Source: Paralithodes platypus
Taxonomy: Eukaryota > Arthropoda > Malacostraca > Decapoda > Lithodidae
Direction of reading: 5' to 3'
Length of the DNA: 64,000 nt
NCBI GenBank assembly: GCA_032716605.1
Contig: CM064480.1
Coordinates: 40,558,748 to 40,622,747 of the forward strand
The notes below the pieces were generated by a model that saw only the letters and a list, made by a program, of their open reading frames with translations, was not told the origin of the DNA and ran no database searches. Below, piece by piece: positions 25,168-36,613 of this stretch. The first letter of the stretch is position 1; each line of letters starts with the position of its first letter. Position numbers and translations under genes: made by a program.

Positions 25168-26905
25168 CTATAACGTTTTGGGGAAGCCCATTCCACAAGT
25201 TGACAACTCGATTGAAGAAGAAATTCTTAGATTCGTGCGAGTTAAAAGATTTACCAATAATTTTGCAACCGTTTCCCCGCGTGTAATTAGATTGGTCGAT
25301 AGTGAAGTACAGTTCATATTGTCGATGCCTTTGATGATTTTGAACACTTGAATTAAGTCACCTCTTAATCTGCGCTGGGTTAAAGGAAATAGATTTAATT
25401 CTCTAAGACGCTCTTTGTATGGTTTGTTCTTTAGGCCAGGTATCATTTTGGTAACTCTACGTTGAACTCGTTCTAGCTTGTTTATATCTTTTTGGTAAGA
25501 AGGGCACCAGGATTGAACGCAGTATTCCAGAAGAGGGCGGACTAAGGAATTGTAAAGGGTTAGGATAACTTCTTTGGATTTATGCTCAAATGACCTGCCT
25601 ATAAAGCCAATTATTTTGTTTGCCTTCTTAACAACTTCTGAACATTGTTGACTCGGTTTTAGGTTACTCGATATTGTTACTCCCAGATCGGTTTCTCTGT
25701 TTACATTCTTAAGCTGAGTGCCATTCATCGAATAGTTTGCTTTCTCATTTAGGTATCCGACATGTAGTACTTTACATTTATCCGCATTGAAACTCATTTG
25801 CCAAATTTGGGCCCAACATGACAATTTATCTAGATTGTGTTGCATATCGTCAACTTGTTCTTTTGAGAGTACGCTATTTGCAATTTTTGTATCGTCAGCA
25901 AATTTTGAGATTGTACAGGTGAGACCCTCATCTATGTCGTTGATGTAAATTAGAAAGAGAATTGGTCCTAGTACCGATCCCTGGGGTACCCCGCTACTTA
26001 CATTGGTCCATTTAGATGCCTTACCGTTTATGACTACCCTTCGCTTTCTGTTGCTGAGCCAATTTTCTATCCATTTCAACACACCGTCTTGTATTCCATG
26101 CGCGTTTAGTTTTAGCAGTAAATGTTTGTGGGGAACTTTGTCAAAGGCCTTTTGAAAATCAAGGTATATAATATCTACAGCTTTACTCTCATCGTAGAGG
26201 TTGAGGATATCGTGGAAGAAGTCTAAGAGGTTTGTTAAACAGGAACGTTTTTTACAAAAGCCGTGTTGAGTATCTTTAAGTATGTTATTTTCCTCTAAGT
26301 GATTTACGAGTCTGTCTCGTATGTCCATTTCTAGCATTTTACATACAACTGAGGTTAAGCTAATTGGACGATAGTTACTGGGAAGGGATTTGCTGCCTTT
26401 TTTTTAATATCGGTGTTACGTTGGCTAGCTTCCACTGATCAGGCATAGTTCCAGACTGCAAGGATTTATTGAATAGAAATGTCAGTGGTTTGGAGAGCTC
26501 ATCCTTAGCTTCCTTTAGAACTCTAGGCGAGATTGTATCAGGTCCTGGCGTTTTATTTACCTTGAGTTTATCTAAACAATTCAATACTTCTCTCTCTGTA
26601 ACGGTGCTATTGGTTAGAACATCTGAATTATCAATCTGAATCGGCGATGGTGTAGGGATATCACTGAGGTCTTCTGTTGTAAAAACTGATGCAAAGAAGG
26701 TATTGAGGGCATTACTCATTTGTACTTCGTCTTTGGTGTATTCTCCATTTTCATCGACTAACGGTCCAACAGTTGAAGTAACTACTTTTTTCTTTCTGAT
26801 ATAACTATAGAATTCTTTCGGGTTTGTTTTACTTTGATTGCAATATGTAACTCTAAGGTCTTTTTACTTTGCTTAATTAACTTTTTGGCTTTGGTGGCGA
26901 TGGTG
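25168..26905 (-). pseudogene. CR1-like non-LTR retrotransposon, RT region, 5'-truncated
   Basis: Encodes reverse transcriptase used in target-primed reverse transcription. The larger open part (25168-26337, 389 codons) holds palm motifs: YLDFQKAFDKVPH (catalytic Asp at residue 60), SGVPQGSVLGPILFLIYIND, and FADDTK (residues 146-151), then the thumb and a long C-terminal region typical of CR1/jockey-group elements (YCVQSWCP, RVQRRVTKMIPGL, RRLRGDLIQVFKI). The upstream part continues at 26375-26719 and beyond (PGPDTISPRVLKE), joined through a single frameshift at a homopolymer of nine T at about 26397-26405. No endonuclease domain is present. A second frameshift lies near 26860. The copy is 5'-truncated, as is usual for LINEs, and presumed inactive. 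Confidence 0.9.
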
Positions 26906-27919
26906 GGAGGGTGATGGTTTGTGGGGGGGGGGGGTAGAAGAGTGTTAGCGAGGTAGGAAAGAAGGGTGTGCTTGTGTGACTGTTAAAGTTAAGGTGGGAG
27001 CAGAGAGGAAATGGAATCCATTGATTTGTGTCAAATAACCGATTAATTGCGTAATGTTCTTTGACAAATGGTAATTATATAAGCCTGATTTATGGTTTGC
27101 TAATATGTGGCAACAATTATAAAAGAGGCATACAATTGTGTTGATAGTCATATTGCCGTGATTTATAACTATAGTTTGTTTATTTTTAGTTGATGGTAAA
27201 TTGTCATGTCCTCATCTTTATTACTCACCTATTACGAAGATTATAATAGCAAAATATGTTGTTTATTATGAGGACTTGGCAGTAATATGACATAGTTTCA
27301 TGTTTCCATTACGTATCGATAAATCAGTTGCTACGGGATTCAATTTACCGTCAGGTGACATAACCGACCATATGATAAATTACACCCAGTTAATTGCAAA
27401 ATATGTTTGTTTTAATGCCACAACATTATCGGGCTTACTTTAAACCTCTAGTGATGTGTATTTCGGTATGGTTGTATTTTGCTTGATCTCTGAGTATGAT
27501 ATATTATACCCATCCATAATTATATGTAATTTGTCATATTATATAATATATGTAATTTATCATATTATATATTAAAGTTCACACAGTAGTGGCAGAAATG
27601 GTAATTTCGCAATAGGAACCTTCAACAATTCCAATAACTGGTAGTAGTTCTAATTAACTGCGGATATATTTGCAACCTTAGATATGCTCTGACATAACTG
27701 TATGCAAAGTGAACATATTACCTGAGAAACGGGTTTGTTCCTTGGAAATCTTAGTCTTAAGGGGCTATCACAAACCTGCCTAGGCCTATTTTCCATCATC
27801 ATTCATCATATCTACGATTTGCGTGGTCCTTCATCTCAACTGAATTCCGAACTAATGATATAAAGCCTGAACATATATATATATATTATGAACTGGAAAA
27901 CGGTTAAATGGTCTTGTAA
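26906..27919. other. No gene recognised
   Basis: A G-rich tract at about 26924-26934 is followed by AT-rich sequence with short inverted motifs around 27520-27575 (tatatgtaatttatcatatta, repeated). No gene is seen. Confidence 0.4.
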
Positions 27920-27923
27920 TTAA

Positions 27924-28129
27924 CCCCTTTAGCACAATGACGTAATTTTGATCATATTCCGGTTACCATTAGATGATTTTCCTTGGTTTATAATCTACCT
28001 CTAGGACTCAAAGGGGTAAGTACTGTCTCAAAAAAGCCTCTGAATAACACATAGTAATTCTGAAGCTGAATATAATTTTGTAATTTTAGCCAGAATCAAG
28101 GGTAAAAAGGCGTCATCGTGCTGAAGGGG
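27924..28129. mobile_element. TTAA-type MITE, 206 bp (family E)
   Basis: TTAA at 27920-27923. Inverted ends CCCCTTTAGCACAATGACG and (complement of the right end) CCCCTTCAGCACGATGACG match at 17 of 19. The right flank is ATAA at 28130-28133, a single change from TTAA. Size and interior resemble family A but the sequence is more diverged. Confidence 0.85.
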
Positions 28130-28214
28130 ATAAACCGCTATTGATTGCATTTATCTTCAATAATCGTATTTAGTGTTTTCTTGTTTTTGCGGGAGACACT
28201 GGCTGTAATATTAA

Positions 28215-28426
28215 CCACTTCTTTGCTGGCGACGTCAATGTAATATATTCTAGCTATATTTAGACGATTTTGTGCAGTTTAAGAAGGATTTGTGGTAGTA
28301 AAAAGGGTTAAGTGAGATAGTTCAAAGCCTGTTAATCGCCGGAGGCTCTATTTAAGCTAACTAATATTGTCTAATGGTACCGGTAGCCAAAATATAGTTA
28401 CAAGGACGGTACCGGTACTCAACAGG
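28215..28426. mobile_element. TTAA-type MITE, ~212 bp (family A, copy 2)
   Basis: TTAA at 28211-28214; the right flank has TTAC at 28427-28430 in place of TTAA. The left end is CCACTTCTTTGCTGGCGACG. The interior shares agctatatttagacgatttt, agaaggat(c/t)tg(t)ggtag and tcgccggagg-type blocks with the other family A copies. It lies only 85 bp from the family E copy. Confidence 0.75.
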
Positions 28427-28719
28427 TTACTAACCGGGGATCAAGTCTCCCGTGGCAGCGATATTTTTGTATTGATTTATTTTGGTTTGTTTTAGTTTTT
28501 ACTTAGAATTACATTTTACGAAGTGAAATAACATATTTTGCAGTTAATGTGTTAATTTCATATATAATACGTTTTGAATGTCTTGGGTTATTATCAATAT
28601 AATATTTTCGATTGTCTGTACTTACTCTAGTTGTACTTACTCTAGTTGTATTGCGGGAGTGAGCATGCTCGTTATTTCCCGCCTCCTATATGTGTAGGTG
28701 TTATATGTATCGTTGGAAT

Positions 28720-29074
28720 GGCTGTGGATGTGTGTGTAGTCTGTATTTTAGCCAATTGGCGACATCGGAAACGAAGGCTTAGGGTGGATCTGTATGGTAC
28801 CATTCTCACTATAGACGGTACCGTCTCGCCCGAAGGCTTAGGTAGCCATCAGCTTAGGTGAACCATATGATACCCATCTCGCCTTGTACCATTTTTGCCA
28901 ACCCCAGATGGGACGTCACAACGTCGTCCACTTATTCCAGGTACCTATTTACAACTAGGTGAACTGAGGCTAACACATGAAAGGAGACAAGCCCAATTTG
29001 TCTCCGCCCGGCCGGGGATTGAACCCCCGACCCCTCGTGTGTGAGACGAGAGCTCTACCTACTAGGCTACGGGC
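28720..29074 (-). mobile_element. tRNA-Val-derived SINE
   Basis: The 5' head is the tRNA-like unit at 29006-29074. Downstream on the minus strand come a hairpin (ggagacaaattgggcttgtctcc region), then cacctagttgtaaataggta, a stretch I recognise as common in decapod interspersed repeats. The 3' boundary is uncertain; I place it near 28720 where the sequence becomes unstructured, with no clear target duplication. Confidence 0.7.
29006..29074 (-). tRNA. tRNA-Val(CAC)-like sequence at the SINE head
   Basis: On the minus strand: acceptor end GCCCG pairs with CGGGC; box A TAGCCTAGTAGG; anticodon stem CTCGT/ACGAG enclosing loop CTCACAC (anticodon CAC, Val); T arm CGGGG-GTTCAAT-CCCCG. The D stem is weak and there is no terminator directly after; instead the SINE body continues. 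I therefore treat it as the pol III promoter of a SINE rather than a working tRNA gene. Confidence 0.6.
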
Positions 29075-29424
29075 TGTGTGTCTGTGTGTGTGTCTGTTCT
29101 ATATGCATGGCCATATTTTTTAAGCTAGAGCGTTCATACTTGGTATGCATAGTAAGGGGGTCCCTAGGCAGGTTTTAGTGAAAAAATAGAATGCCCAAGG
29201 GTGAAAGGGACAGAAAATGGGCGCGAAATCGGAAAAATGGCCGTTTGGGGCAGAAGGAGGCCTCCGATCGAAAAGGTGTATGGATCGAAAGTTGTTTGCA
29301 GCCCCCCAAAATGGGGGTACAGATGAGGTGAGATCCAAAATCGGAGGTCATTTAGCGGCCGAAATCGAGGTCGCCGTTTAATGAGGCACAGGGAGGTCGA
29401 GGCCGGTGATTATGGTAGTAGTAG
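29075..29424. other. No gene recognised
   Basis: GC-balanced sequence with short frames that I do not support. It leads into the GGT/AGT-rich minisatellite. Confidence 0.4.
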
Positions 29425-29715
29425 TATTGTGATGATGATGGTGATTATGGTAGTAGTAGTGGTGGTAGTAGTGATGGTGATTATGGTAGTAGTAGTGGTG
29501 GTAGTAGTGATGGTGATTATGGTAGTAGTAGTGGTGGTAGTAGTGATGGTGATTATGGTAGTAGTAGTGGTGGTAGTAGTGATGGTGATTATGGTAGTAG
29601 TAGTGGTGGTTAGTAGTGATGGTGATCATGGTAGTAGTAGTGTGTATGGTGATAGTAGTGGTTATGGTAGTAGTAGTGGTGGTAGTAGTGATGGTGATTA
29701 TGGTGATTACCCTGG
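29425..29715 (+). repeat. 36-bp trinucleotide-rich minisatellite
   Basis: Units of 36 bp (gtgatggtgattatggtagt plus agtagtggtggtagta) repeat about five times, then degrade. They give spurious Val/Met-rich or His/Tyr/Asn-rich frames on the two strands. It is simple sequence, not coding. Confidence 0.92.
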
Positions 29716-29739
29716 CAACGCCGGGTACCCCTGCTAGTA

Positions 29740-30100
29740 TACAATAATACTGTAGTTTAGTATATAAACTAGGATATGGTAATCTAGGTTAGGATATAAC
29801 ATTAAGTTAGGACACAATAAGTTCATTTATGAAAGGATAAAATTAAGTTAGCAGTTAGGCTAGTTACATTAGGGTAGTTAGTGTAATAACAGTAGATTCG
29901 ATAATATTGTAAGCCTATTGTAATCAAGAAACACGTACTTTATACACTCTATGTACTTTAACTAATTTTAATCATTGTAGGCTACCATACATTAGTTTAA
30001 AATTATCCAAATTACGAATTAAAAAGATAACAAACTACGTCCGAGTGGCTCGAACTCCTACACTTTGAAAGTATGCCTATTACGGTTACCACTGCGCCTC
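29740..30100. other. No gene recognised
   Basis: AT-rich filler with repeated taggtta/ttaggata-like phrases; no gene is seen. Confidence 0.4.
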
Positions 30101-30104
30101 TTAA

Positions 30105-30440
30105 GGGGAGAGTTTTAGTTTGCTCCCTAGTCCTCTATCAAGCATTAACACATTTGATATCTCCCAAGACTCCCTTTCAAGATAAATGTGTACATTTTTC
30201 GGTAGAAAAATGTCCTTACCTAAGGTCGGTTAATCCTAAATTTCAGACTCGCTATCGCTCGCCAGGAAAAATAAAAGTCACCTAAACAGTAAGAAAAGTT
30301 TTAATATTGACAAATGGGGCGAAAAGTTATAAAATAGCCAAGCTAATGGCGCAGACGCCTTAAAATGTCTCAACATTAATGGGGCTAAACATGAGGGAGA
30401 AAGGGGTTCTGCAAAAACACCCTCAAGTGAAAATCTGCCC
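30105..30440 (+). repeat. Dispersed repeat R, copy
   Basis: Shares with 18570-18892 the blocks gctccctag...ctctatcaag, acatttttcggtagaaaaatg, ctcgctatcgctcgccagga, cacct, and gggg(c/c)gaaa...taatggggctaaacatgag. The short frame over it is repeat sequence. Confidence 0.75.
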
Positions 30441-30444
30441 TTAA

Positions 30445-32024
30445 CGCATGACCGTCGTCATACGAATATCTGCTGAACTCGCTCCTCGGATTGATTTACT
30501 CCAATTTTGGGCTGAATAGATTCCGTCTGTAGGCTGTTATTAATGTTTCGCAATCGCTACTAAGAAGTCGAGTCTATATACCATATTAACGCAAATATGA
30601 TTACTTTGACCTCTAATACAATTTAAAAATTGACAGGAATTGAAGATCAATATGATCGAGAATACACCGACGATTGTCAGTTTATTAAGCCAGTGTGATA
30701 GGGAGATAACGATTCCATGTCCAAGGTCGAAGGACGAAAGACAGTAAGTAAGTCCCTTTGGGAGAAAGAGGAGGACCAGGTAATCACGGACTGCAAATGT
30801 GTAGGCTAATATTTGAGTAATGATACATGGTTTCCTATTCTTTATTGTTTCTATTATTTTGGCAAATTGTTAGTTCATTTTCCCCGTGTGACTTTGCATC
30901 TAATATATTGTTTAGTGTATTAAACTGTTTAAGTAAGTTTCATGGAAAAGTAAAATAATAGGCATAATAATATGAGTCTTCGTTTTAATGTATACGAAAC
31001 TCAAGGTTAATACTGAGATCGTATATCGTGGTAACTTTAGATCTTGATGATGACTAATAGATGAGAAGTCCAAATGTTGAAAACAACACAGATGTTCGTG
31101 ATTACCTGGTAATGGAACATCATAGTAAGAGTAGCCTATATAAATACTTGATTATAACAATATTCATTATAACATATACTATATAGTACAGATCATAGTG
31201 TTCTGAACATATTGACACATATGCCATTGATGGGATAATTATATTGAAGTCATCTATGAATAGATATAATGAGTAAAGGAGGAAAAGCCACACAAACAGC
31301 TTAGGTCAGATCACGCTGACGCAATAATGTTATACGACAGGATGAACAATAAAAGGCATAACTATATTTAGTTTAAGTTAGCAGGTGTAGTCAAATTATT
31401 TCTGACCGATCCACAAGGTAATTGGTTTCCCCTCATGCATATGACAGCAACGACACATGACTCATGACCGCAGGGTCCATTTCATAAGGTGTATTGAGTA
31501 AATAAAGAGGTAAGAAAGTTATATTATTATAGCTAATGTATATATAAAGTTTGTTTTATGTGATTAAGATATCACTTCTATACTTGGTGTTACCAATCTT
31601 GCCAACCACAAAATACCAAACCCCGTACAGTTGGTTGTCCTGTTCTCTTCCGCATCAATTCGCGTGAGACCTGAAACAATTGTTTGAACAATTTCCTCCG
31701 TTTTTAATTTTAATGCTGCGTTACAGATCTAGCTTATCAGATAATATAAAAGTGAACCTTTTAGATTAACTTCCAAATAATTCATTCCACCTTACACTGT
31801 GGGTGCTACCACTCATAGGCCAGCCACCCTCCTCTGCCTCCCTTCCTACCACTGCTATCCCCCACCCGTCAAACTATTACCCCCCCACCACCACCACCAC
31901 CAACGCTTCCATCCCTCCCCTTCTGCCCCTTCGTAACTCTTCAACCAGAAAGGATACACCGCAGATTCTCCGTGGCTGATGTAGTGTATCTGTTTCGTGT
32001 GCGCAGAACTGTACGAACACAATT
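30445..32024. other. No gene recognised
   Basis: AT-rich sequence. Near 31800-31960 a pyrimidine-rich stretch with a (CCA)n run occurs. No coding region is seen. Confidence 0.4.
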
Positions 32025-32149
32025 ATGGATAACCAAGCGGGGAGAGGGTCCCTACAGAATACAGTGACTGGGAAGTGCCCAACTTATATGATGAATAGCT
32101 TGGCTATATGTAGAGATAGGTCAAATCTAGAGGCAGATCCTGACTCAGC

Positions 32150-32745
32150 GTCGAAAAATACTCATAAAAGTATGTTAGCTCGTCTCTCTGTGACAATCGG
32201 CAAACACACATTTCTCGGGCAAAAGATTCTAACCAGAAATTTGGGACGTTAGGTTAGGTTACTTAGGATAGATCCTGTTGGGTCCAGAATTATTGGGATG
32301 GGTTCAAAATGGTTAGAATAGGTTAACTTAAGTTTTAAAATGCTAAATATTCTTATGGGTTATTTTATATAAATATTGTAATTAAATCAAATTTTTAATG
32401 CGAAAAATAAGCACACTTTAATGTGACTTTAGTGGCATTAGGTTTTATATGTTAATAAAAGTTTGACACATGCAAGCAGTCATGATAAATTCGACATGAT
32501 TCAAAACAAAAGCCAAAAGCCCTATTTCATACTGACCCACTTATGTGTTGAATATCTTGACAATATGTACAGAATGCATCAGCAAAGTATGTTTACACGT
32601 CTCTCTGCGACAATCGGGGAAAACATATTTTTCGGGTAAAAAAATCTGGTTTCCAGAATTTGGGATGTTAGGTTAGGATAGGATAGGTCCTGTTGGGTCC
32701 AGACTTGTTGGGATGGGTTCAGGATGGTGTCAATAGGTGAACGTA
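32150..32745 (+). repeat. Direct duplication, ~420-bp spacing
   Basis: About 165 bp at 32165-32325 (agctcgtctctctgtgacaa, gggacgttaggttagg, cctgttgggtccagaa, gggatgggttc) recurs at about 32585-32740 at roughly 80% identity by eye. The 75-codon frame at 32025-32252 enters the first arm and is not preserved in the second, so I do not call it a gene. Confidence 0.75.
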
Positions 32746-33113
32746 GGTGTTATAGTCGGAAATTATGATCGGTGTATTGTTTTAGAATATTTTACTGAAT
32801 ATTATCGTTAATTGTTCTAACTAGCTCGGAAGTTGATGTTCCAACGTGTATTTTTTTTATTTTTTTATAACATTAGCTTATATATGACGGGTAAACAATA
32901 GAGGATAACAAACAGGAAAACGTCGATTATGTATTCATATGAAGCCAATACATATTTCTACATCTTATAATCTTAGTAATATATATACAGTATGTATACT
33001 GTACCGTATATATATATTTGTTTTTTCTTTTTCTATGTGATTGAGGGAGGCAAAAGGCAGAACTGCCTATAGAGAGTGACTCCCCCATAGTTGAAAGAGT
33101 GACAGGGCCAAAA

Positions 33114-34854
33114 TCAAGGAACGTTCGAGCCAAAATGCCTGGACACACAGAGTTTGAAGCAATTTAAGTCATAGGAAGAGGGAAAGACTGATTCTGGGAG
33201 AGAGTTCCAAAGCTCAGCTGTTGAGTAGAAGAAAGTTTGAGAGTAACGTTTCACTCTCGGGTTGGAGAGTTGCACAGAGTAGGGGTGGGATTGAGTTGCA
33301 AGACGGGTACCACGTGCCCTACGTAAAGGAGGTGGTATACACTGGGAAAGCTCAGAGGAACACTGATTATTATAGTAGCGATAGAATAGCGAGAGAGATG
33401 CAATATTGCGGCGGAGAGACAGAGATTGCAGAGAGTTGGTGAGTGGACGGGAGTTAATGATACGAAAGGCCTTCCTTTCAACTTTGTCTAGGAGAGCAGT
33501 GTGAGAGGAACCTCCCCACACATGTGAACAATACTCAATACAAGGATGCACTATGCCCCTGTACAGAGCAAGAAGCTGTGCAGGGGAAAAGAACCCCCCT
33601 AAGGCGGTTGAGCACACCAAGCTTCTGGGAGGCTGCCTTAGCAAGACTGGTAATATGGTCCTTCCAACTGAGAGCAGAAGAAAAAGAGACACCAAGAATA
33701 TTGAGAGAAGATAAAGGATTGATTTTTGTATTGTTAAAGAATAAGGGATAGTCCGCTGGGAGTTCCTTACGGGTAGATAGATGGAGAAATTGGGTTTTGG
33801 AAGCATTAAAGGTAACAAGGTTTTCTCTGACCCAATTGGAGATAGTATATAGATCAGAATTTAAGAGTTGTTGTTGTTGTTGTTCCCCAGGCTGCCTGGC
33901 CGAACAGCCCCAAGGTCCTGAGCAAGGCCAAGGCCATAAACGAGCGCCCCCACAAAACCCTCCCTGCTTACCACTAATAAAGCCTGGGTGACCGAAGCCA
34001 CTCTAAGGCAGGGAGCCGAGGAGGGCGCGGAAACGCCCGGGAAACCAAAGCTTCACCCAAAGCCCTGTGCCCCTCAGCAATTATGAAGGGAAAGTTGAGG
34101 GGCAAGGGAAAAATGTGACGCTTTGGCTCCCAATCTGCCAACTTTTAGGTTGGCAGTAGGGAGGTCAATCCACGGAAAAGACGCCGTCACTTGAGATCTA
34201 GAAGGTATATAAGTAAAAGGAACAGTCAGAGTAAGCTATGGGTATGGCAGAGATCGCTCGGCTCTCACTCTGATAGACCAGCCCATCACCACATGACTAG
34301 AACCCAATCCTCTCAGCATCAGCTAGGAAAGGCCCTAGAAAGCCGCCTTTGGCGGGGGGATAGCTCCCCTATTTCAACTCCTTTCGGAGTTGGGCACCCG
34401 CCTAGAGTTTAAGAGTTCTATGGCTTCATTACGTTTGTCATTGAGGGATTGCTGGCTGGGGCATTGTGAAAAACTAATGGAGTAGTGTAAGGTAGATTCG
34501 TCTGCGTATGATTGGATGGGAATTGAGGTACAGTTGAGGAGATCATTTATAAAAATTAGAAAGAGAATAGGAGATAGGACAGAGCCCTGAGGAACACCGG
34601 AGTTTATAGGGTGAGGAAGTGAAAGATGGCCGTCCACAACCGCGGCTATGGAACGGCCGGAAAGGTAATTAGAGACAAAGGCACAGATGGAGAGATAGAA
34701 ACCGAAGGAGGGTAGTTTAGAAATTAAAGATTTGTGCCAGACTCTATCAAAGGCTTTCGATGTCTAGTGCAATAGAAAAAGTCTCACCGAAGTCCTGAAA
34801 GGAGGATGACCAAGAGTTAGTAAGATATGAAAGAAGATCACCAGTAGAGCGACC

Positions 34855-34855
<1 letters not shown>
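33114..34855 (-). pseudogene. Jockey-like non-LTR retrotransposon fragment, interrupted
   Basis: The minus strand carries RT sequence. At 34374-34780 lie an FDRVWHKSLISKLPS palm motif, SGVPQGSVLSPILFLIFIND and YADESTLHYS, where the usual second catalytic Asp of YADD is Glu. The C-terminal part continues at 33114-33818 (PCIEYCSHVWGG, LDKVERKAFRIINS, NRVKRYS-like, ELWNSLPESVFPSSYDL, SRHFG), a pattern I know from arthropod, especially decapod, jockey-group elements. A 538-bp retroposon at 33870-34407 splits it, and frames shift around 33830-33860 and 34750. The 5' side ends in a (TA)n tract. Inactive remnant. Confidence 0.88.
33870..34407 (-). mobile_element. SINE-like retroposon with (AAC)n tail
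   Basis: It is flanked by perfect 10-bp duplications TTTAAGAGTT at 33860-33869 and 34408-34417. On the minus strand it ends in (AAC)n (gttgttgttg on the plus strand). It is GC-richer than the host LINE and has no coding frame. I see no clear tRNA boxes, so the head type is unassigned. It sits inside the jockey-like LINE, so it inserted later. Confidence 0.85.

Positions 34856-34856
<1 letters not shown>

Positions 34857-34914
<58 letters not shown>
34857..34914 (+). repeat. (TA)n microsatellite
   Basis: About 28 uninterrupted TA units at the 5' limit of the jockey-like fragment. Confidence 0.98.
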
Positions 34915-34918
<4 letters not shown>

Positions 34919-35296
34919 CAAGAGAAACAACAGGGCATCATAGAGAAACTCATTCATCTTGTCTGTATTTATTGCTACTTTTCGAAGAGACTAACTCCAT
35001 CATCAGGCCAATCACACTTGTAAGAACACACACTTGTAAGAACACACACTTGTAAGAAAACACTGATAGCATAGTTAATTACAATGATTATTTTTAGCTT
35101 TAGAAAAAAAAACAGTATGAAGATGTGGGAAAAAAACTGGATTGGTAAACCTACTGAGTATACGGACTATTGATTAGTGACATAAAATCACAAACATAAT
35201 TACATGACACAAGATTCACAAGTATTGTAAGTTAAGGGGGAATGGGCTTATTTATTTGCTTATTTATTACTCATGTTAATGTTTTTTGTTGTATAG

Positions 35297-35995
35297 TTTC
35301 ATCCCTAGACCTCCATCAAGCTTAAAAAACATCCCCAAGACCCCTCTACAACATCCCCAAGACCCCTCTACAACATCCCCAAGACCCCTCTACAACATCC
35401 CCCAGACCCCTCTACAACATCCCCAAGACCCCTCTACAACATCCCCAAGACCCCTCTACAACATCCCCAAGACCCCTCTACAACATCCCCAAGACCCCTC
35501 TACAACATCCCCAAGACCCCTCTACAACATCCCCAAGACCCCTCTACAACATCCCCAAGACCCCTCTACAAGATATGTTTGTACATTTGATGAGAAAGCG
35601 AAGATTAGGGTTGGCAGAAGAGAAGTGGTGTTCCACATAGTGGAAGTTAGAGGAATGACCACGAATCTTGTAGAAATTGATAGTAAGAGTTGAAGGAAGT
35701 GGTCCAGAGCATTTGTATGGGTTGGCAACAGGGGCCAAACCACTGGCGGAATTTCTGACTCCCTTCTCTCGCGCTTAGCCCCATTATTTTAGACATTTTA
35801 AGACGTTCGCCCCATTAGTTTGGTGATTTTAGACCATTTTGTTGTCAATTTTGAGTACTTTCGTGCCATTTATAGCAATACAGAGCCTGGATCAGGCGTG
35901 TTATTTTTATACTGACAAATTTACAAATTTATCTCGAAGGGGGAGTCTTGAGGTTATTATGTTTAATCTTGGTGGAGGTCTAGGGAGGAAACTAA
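35297..35995 (+). repeat. Repeat R with inverted ends (unit 1)
   Basis: The left end tagtttcatccctagacctc and right end gaggtctagggaggaaacta are inverted copies; the flanking ~60-80 bp (ccccaagac...aagatat.tttgtacattt and acaaatttatctcgaag...gtcttgagg) also match in inverted orientation. It resembles a foldback or MITE-type element. It contains the 22-bp array and pieces shared with R copies at 18.6, 30.1, 52.4 and 57 kb. Confidence 0.7.
35329..35570 (+). repeat. 22-bp minisatellite, 11 copies
   Basis: acatccccaagacccctcta plus ca repeats 11 times with one a/c change. Since 22 is not divisible by three, all three frames stay open over it, giving spurious Pro/Thr/Gln-rich frames. It is absent or single-copy in unit 2 (52383 onward), so the expansion followed the unit duplication. 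Confidence 0.95.
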
Positions 35996-35999
35996 AAAA

Positions 36000-36613
36000 A
36001 GAATAAATATATCTATAAATACAACTACCTCCTTAATCTTCAATCTTTATTCCCCCTTCCGTACAAGCCACAACAATTTGGGAAACGGTGTAGCTGAATG
36101 AGCATGTAATTGTGAGTGCAAATGTGTGTCTTTGGTTGGTCATACAAAAAAATTTGAATGTGTATTTAGTTTGTAATTATTTAATAGCTTACCATAAAAA
36201 TCTATTCGTTTTCTCTTCTACATTATTTAAAAAATTGTATGGATAACTAATATATTTGTTACTACTTATATAATACTAATAAAACCTATTCTTACTGTAT
36301 TTCATATCATAATCAATCAAATAGTGGATGTGTGGCATCTTTATAATTATGTTTTGATGAAATATTGATGAAACTTAAAGAAAAGGAATACATTATTACA
36401 TGTAGATAATATGCACCGATAATCTGCGAGATTCATTCGTTATCTAAACTTCAACAGAACAAGACCTAGTGTATCGCGTTCTTTCATTATTTGTTAAGTT
36501 TTGTTGATTAATTCGTTGGCGGTGAGGAATTTATTGATCTGCAGTTAATCACTTTGATAGGAAAGTGTTTTACAAGTGATATTTTATCACATTACAAGTT
36601 ATAATACATAATA
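36000..36613. other. Leader region of ORF unit 1
   Basis: AT-rich sequence conserved in unit 2 (52860-53186 and 54228-54522). The last ~200 bp before the ATG (from about tagtgtatcgcgttctttca) is especially well kept and may hold the promoter and 5' UTR; I see no TATA box or splice site that I would trust. Confidence 0.5.

Noticed and set aside
29006..29074. Functional tRNA-Val(CAC) gene
   Set aside because: The anticodon and T arms pair well, but the D stem is weak and the SINE body follows directly.
29381..29737. Val/Met-rich and His/Tyr/Asn-rich open frames on both strands
   Set aside because: Both are translations of the same 36-bp trinucleotide-rich repeat; composition is the only cause of openness.
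32025..32252. 75-codon ORF as a small gene
   Set aside because: It runs into a duplicated repeat whose second copy does not keep the frame.
32250..32700. GGTTA/TTAGG-like runs as interstitial telomere
   Set aside because: Only a few gttagg copies occur, within a duplicated low-complexity segment; there is no sustained (TTAGG)n array.
35286..35743. Pro/Thr/Gln-rich 135-codon frame as a gene
   Set aside because: It is the 22-bp minisatellite read through; the array is absent from the sister unit.
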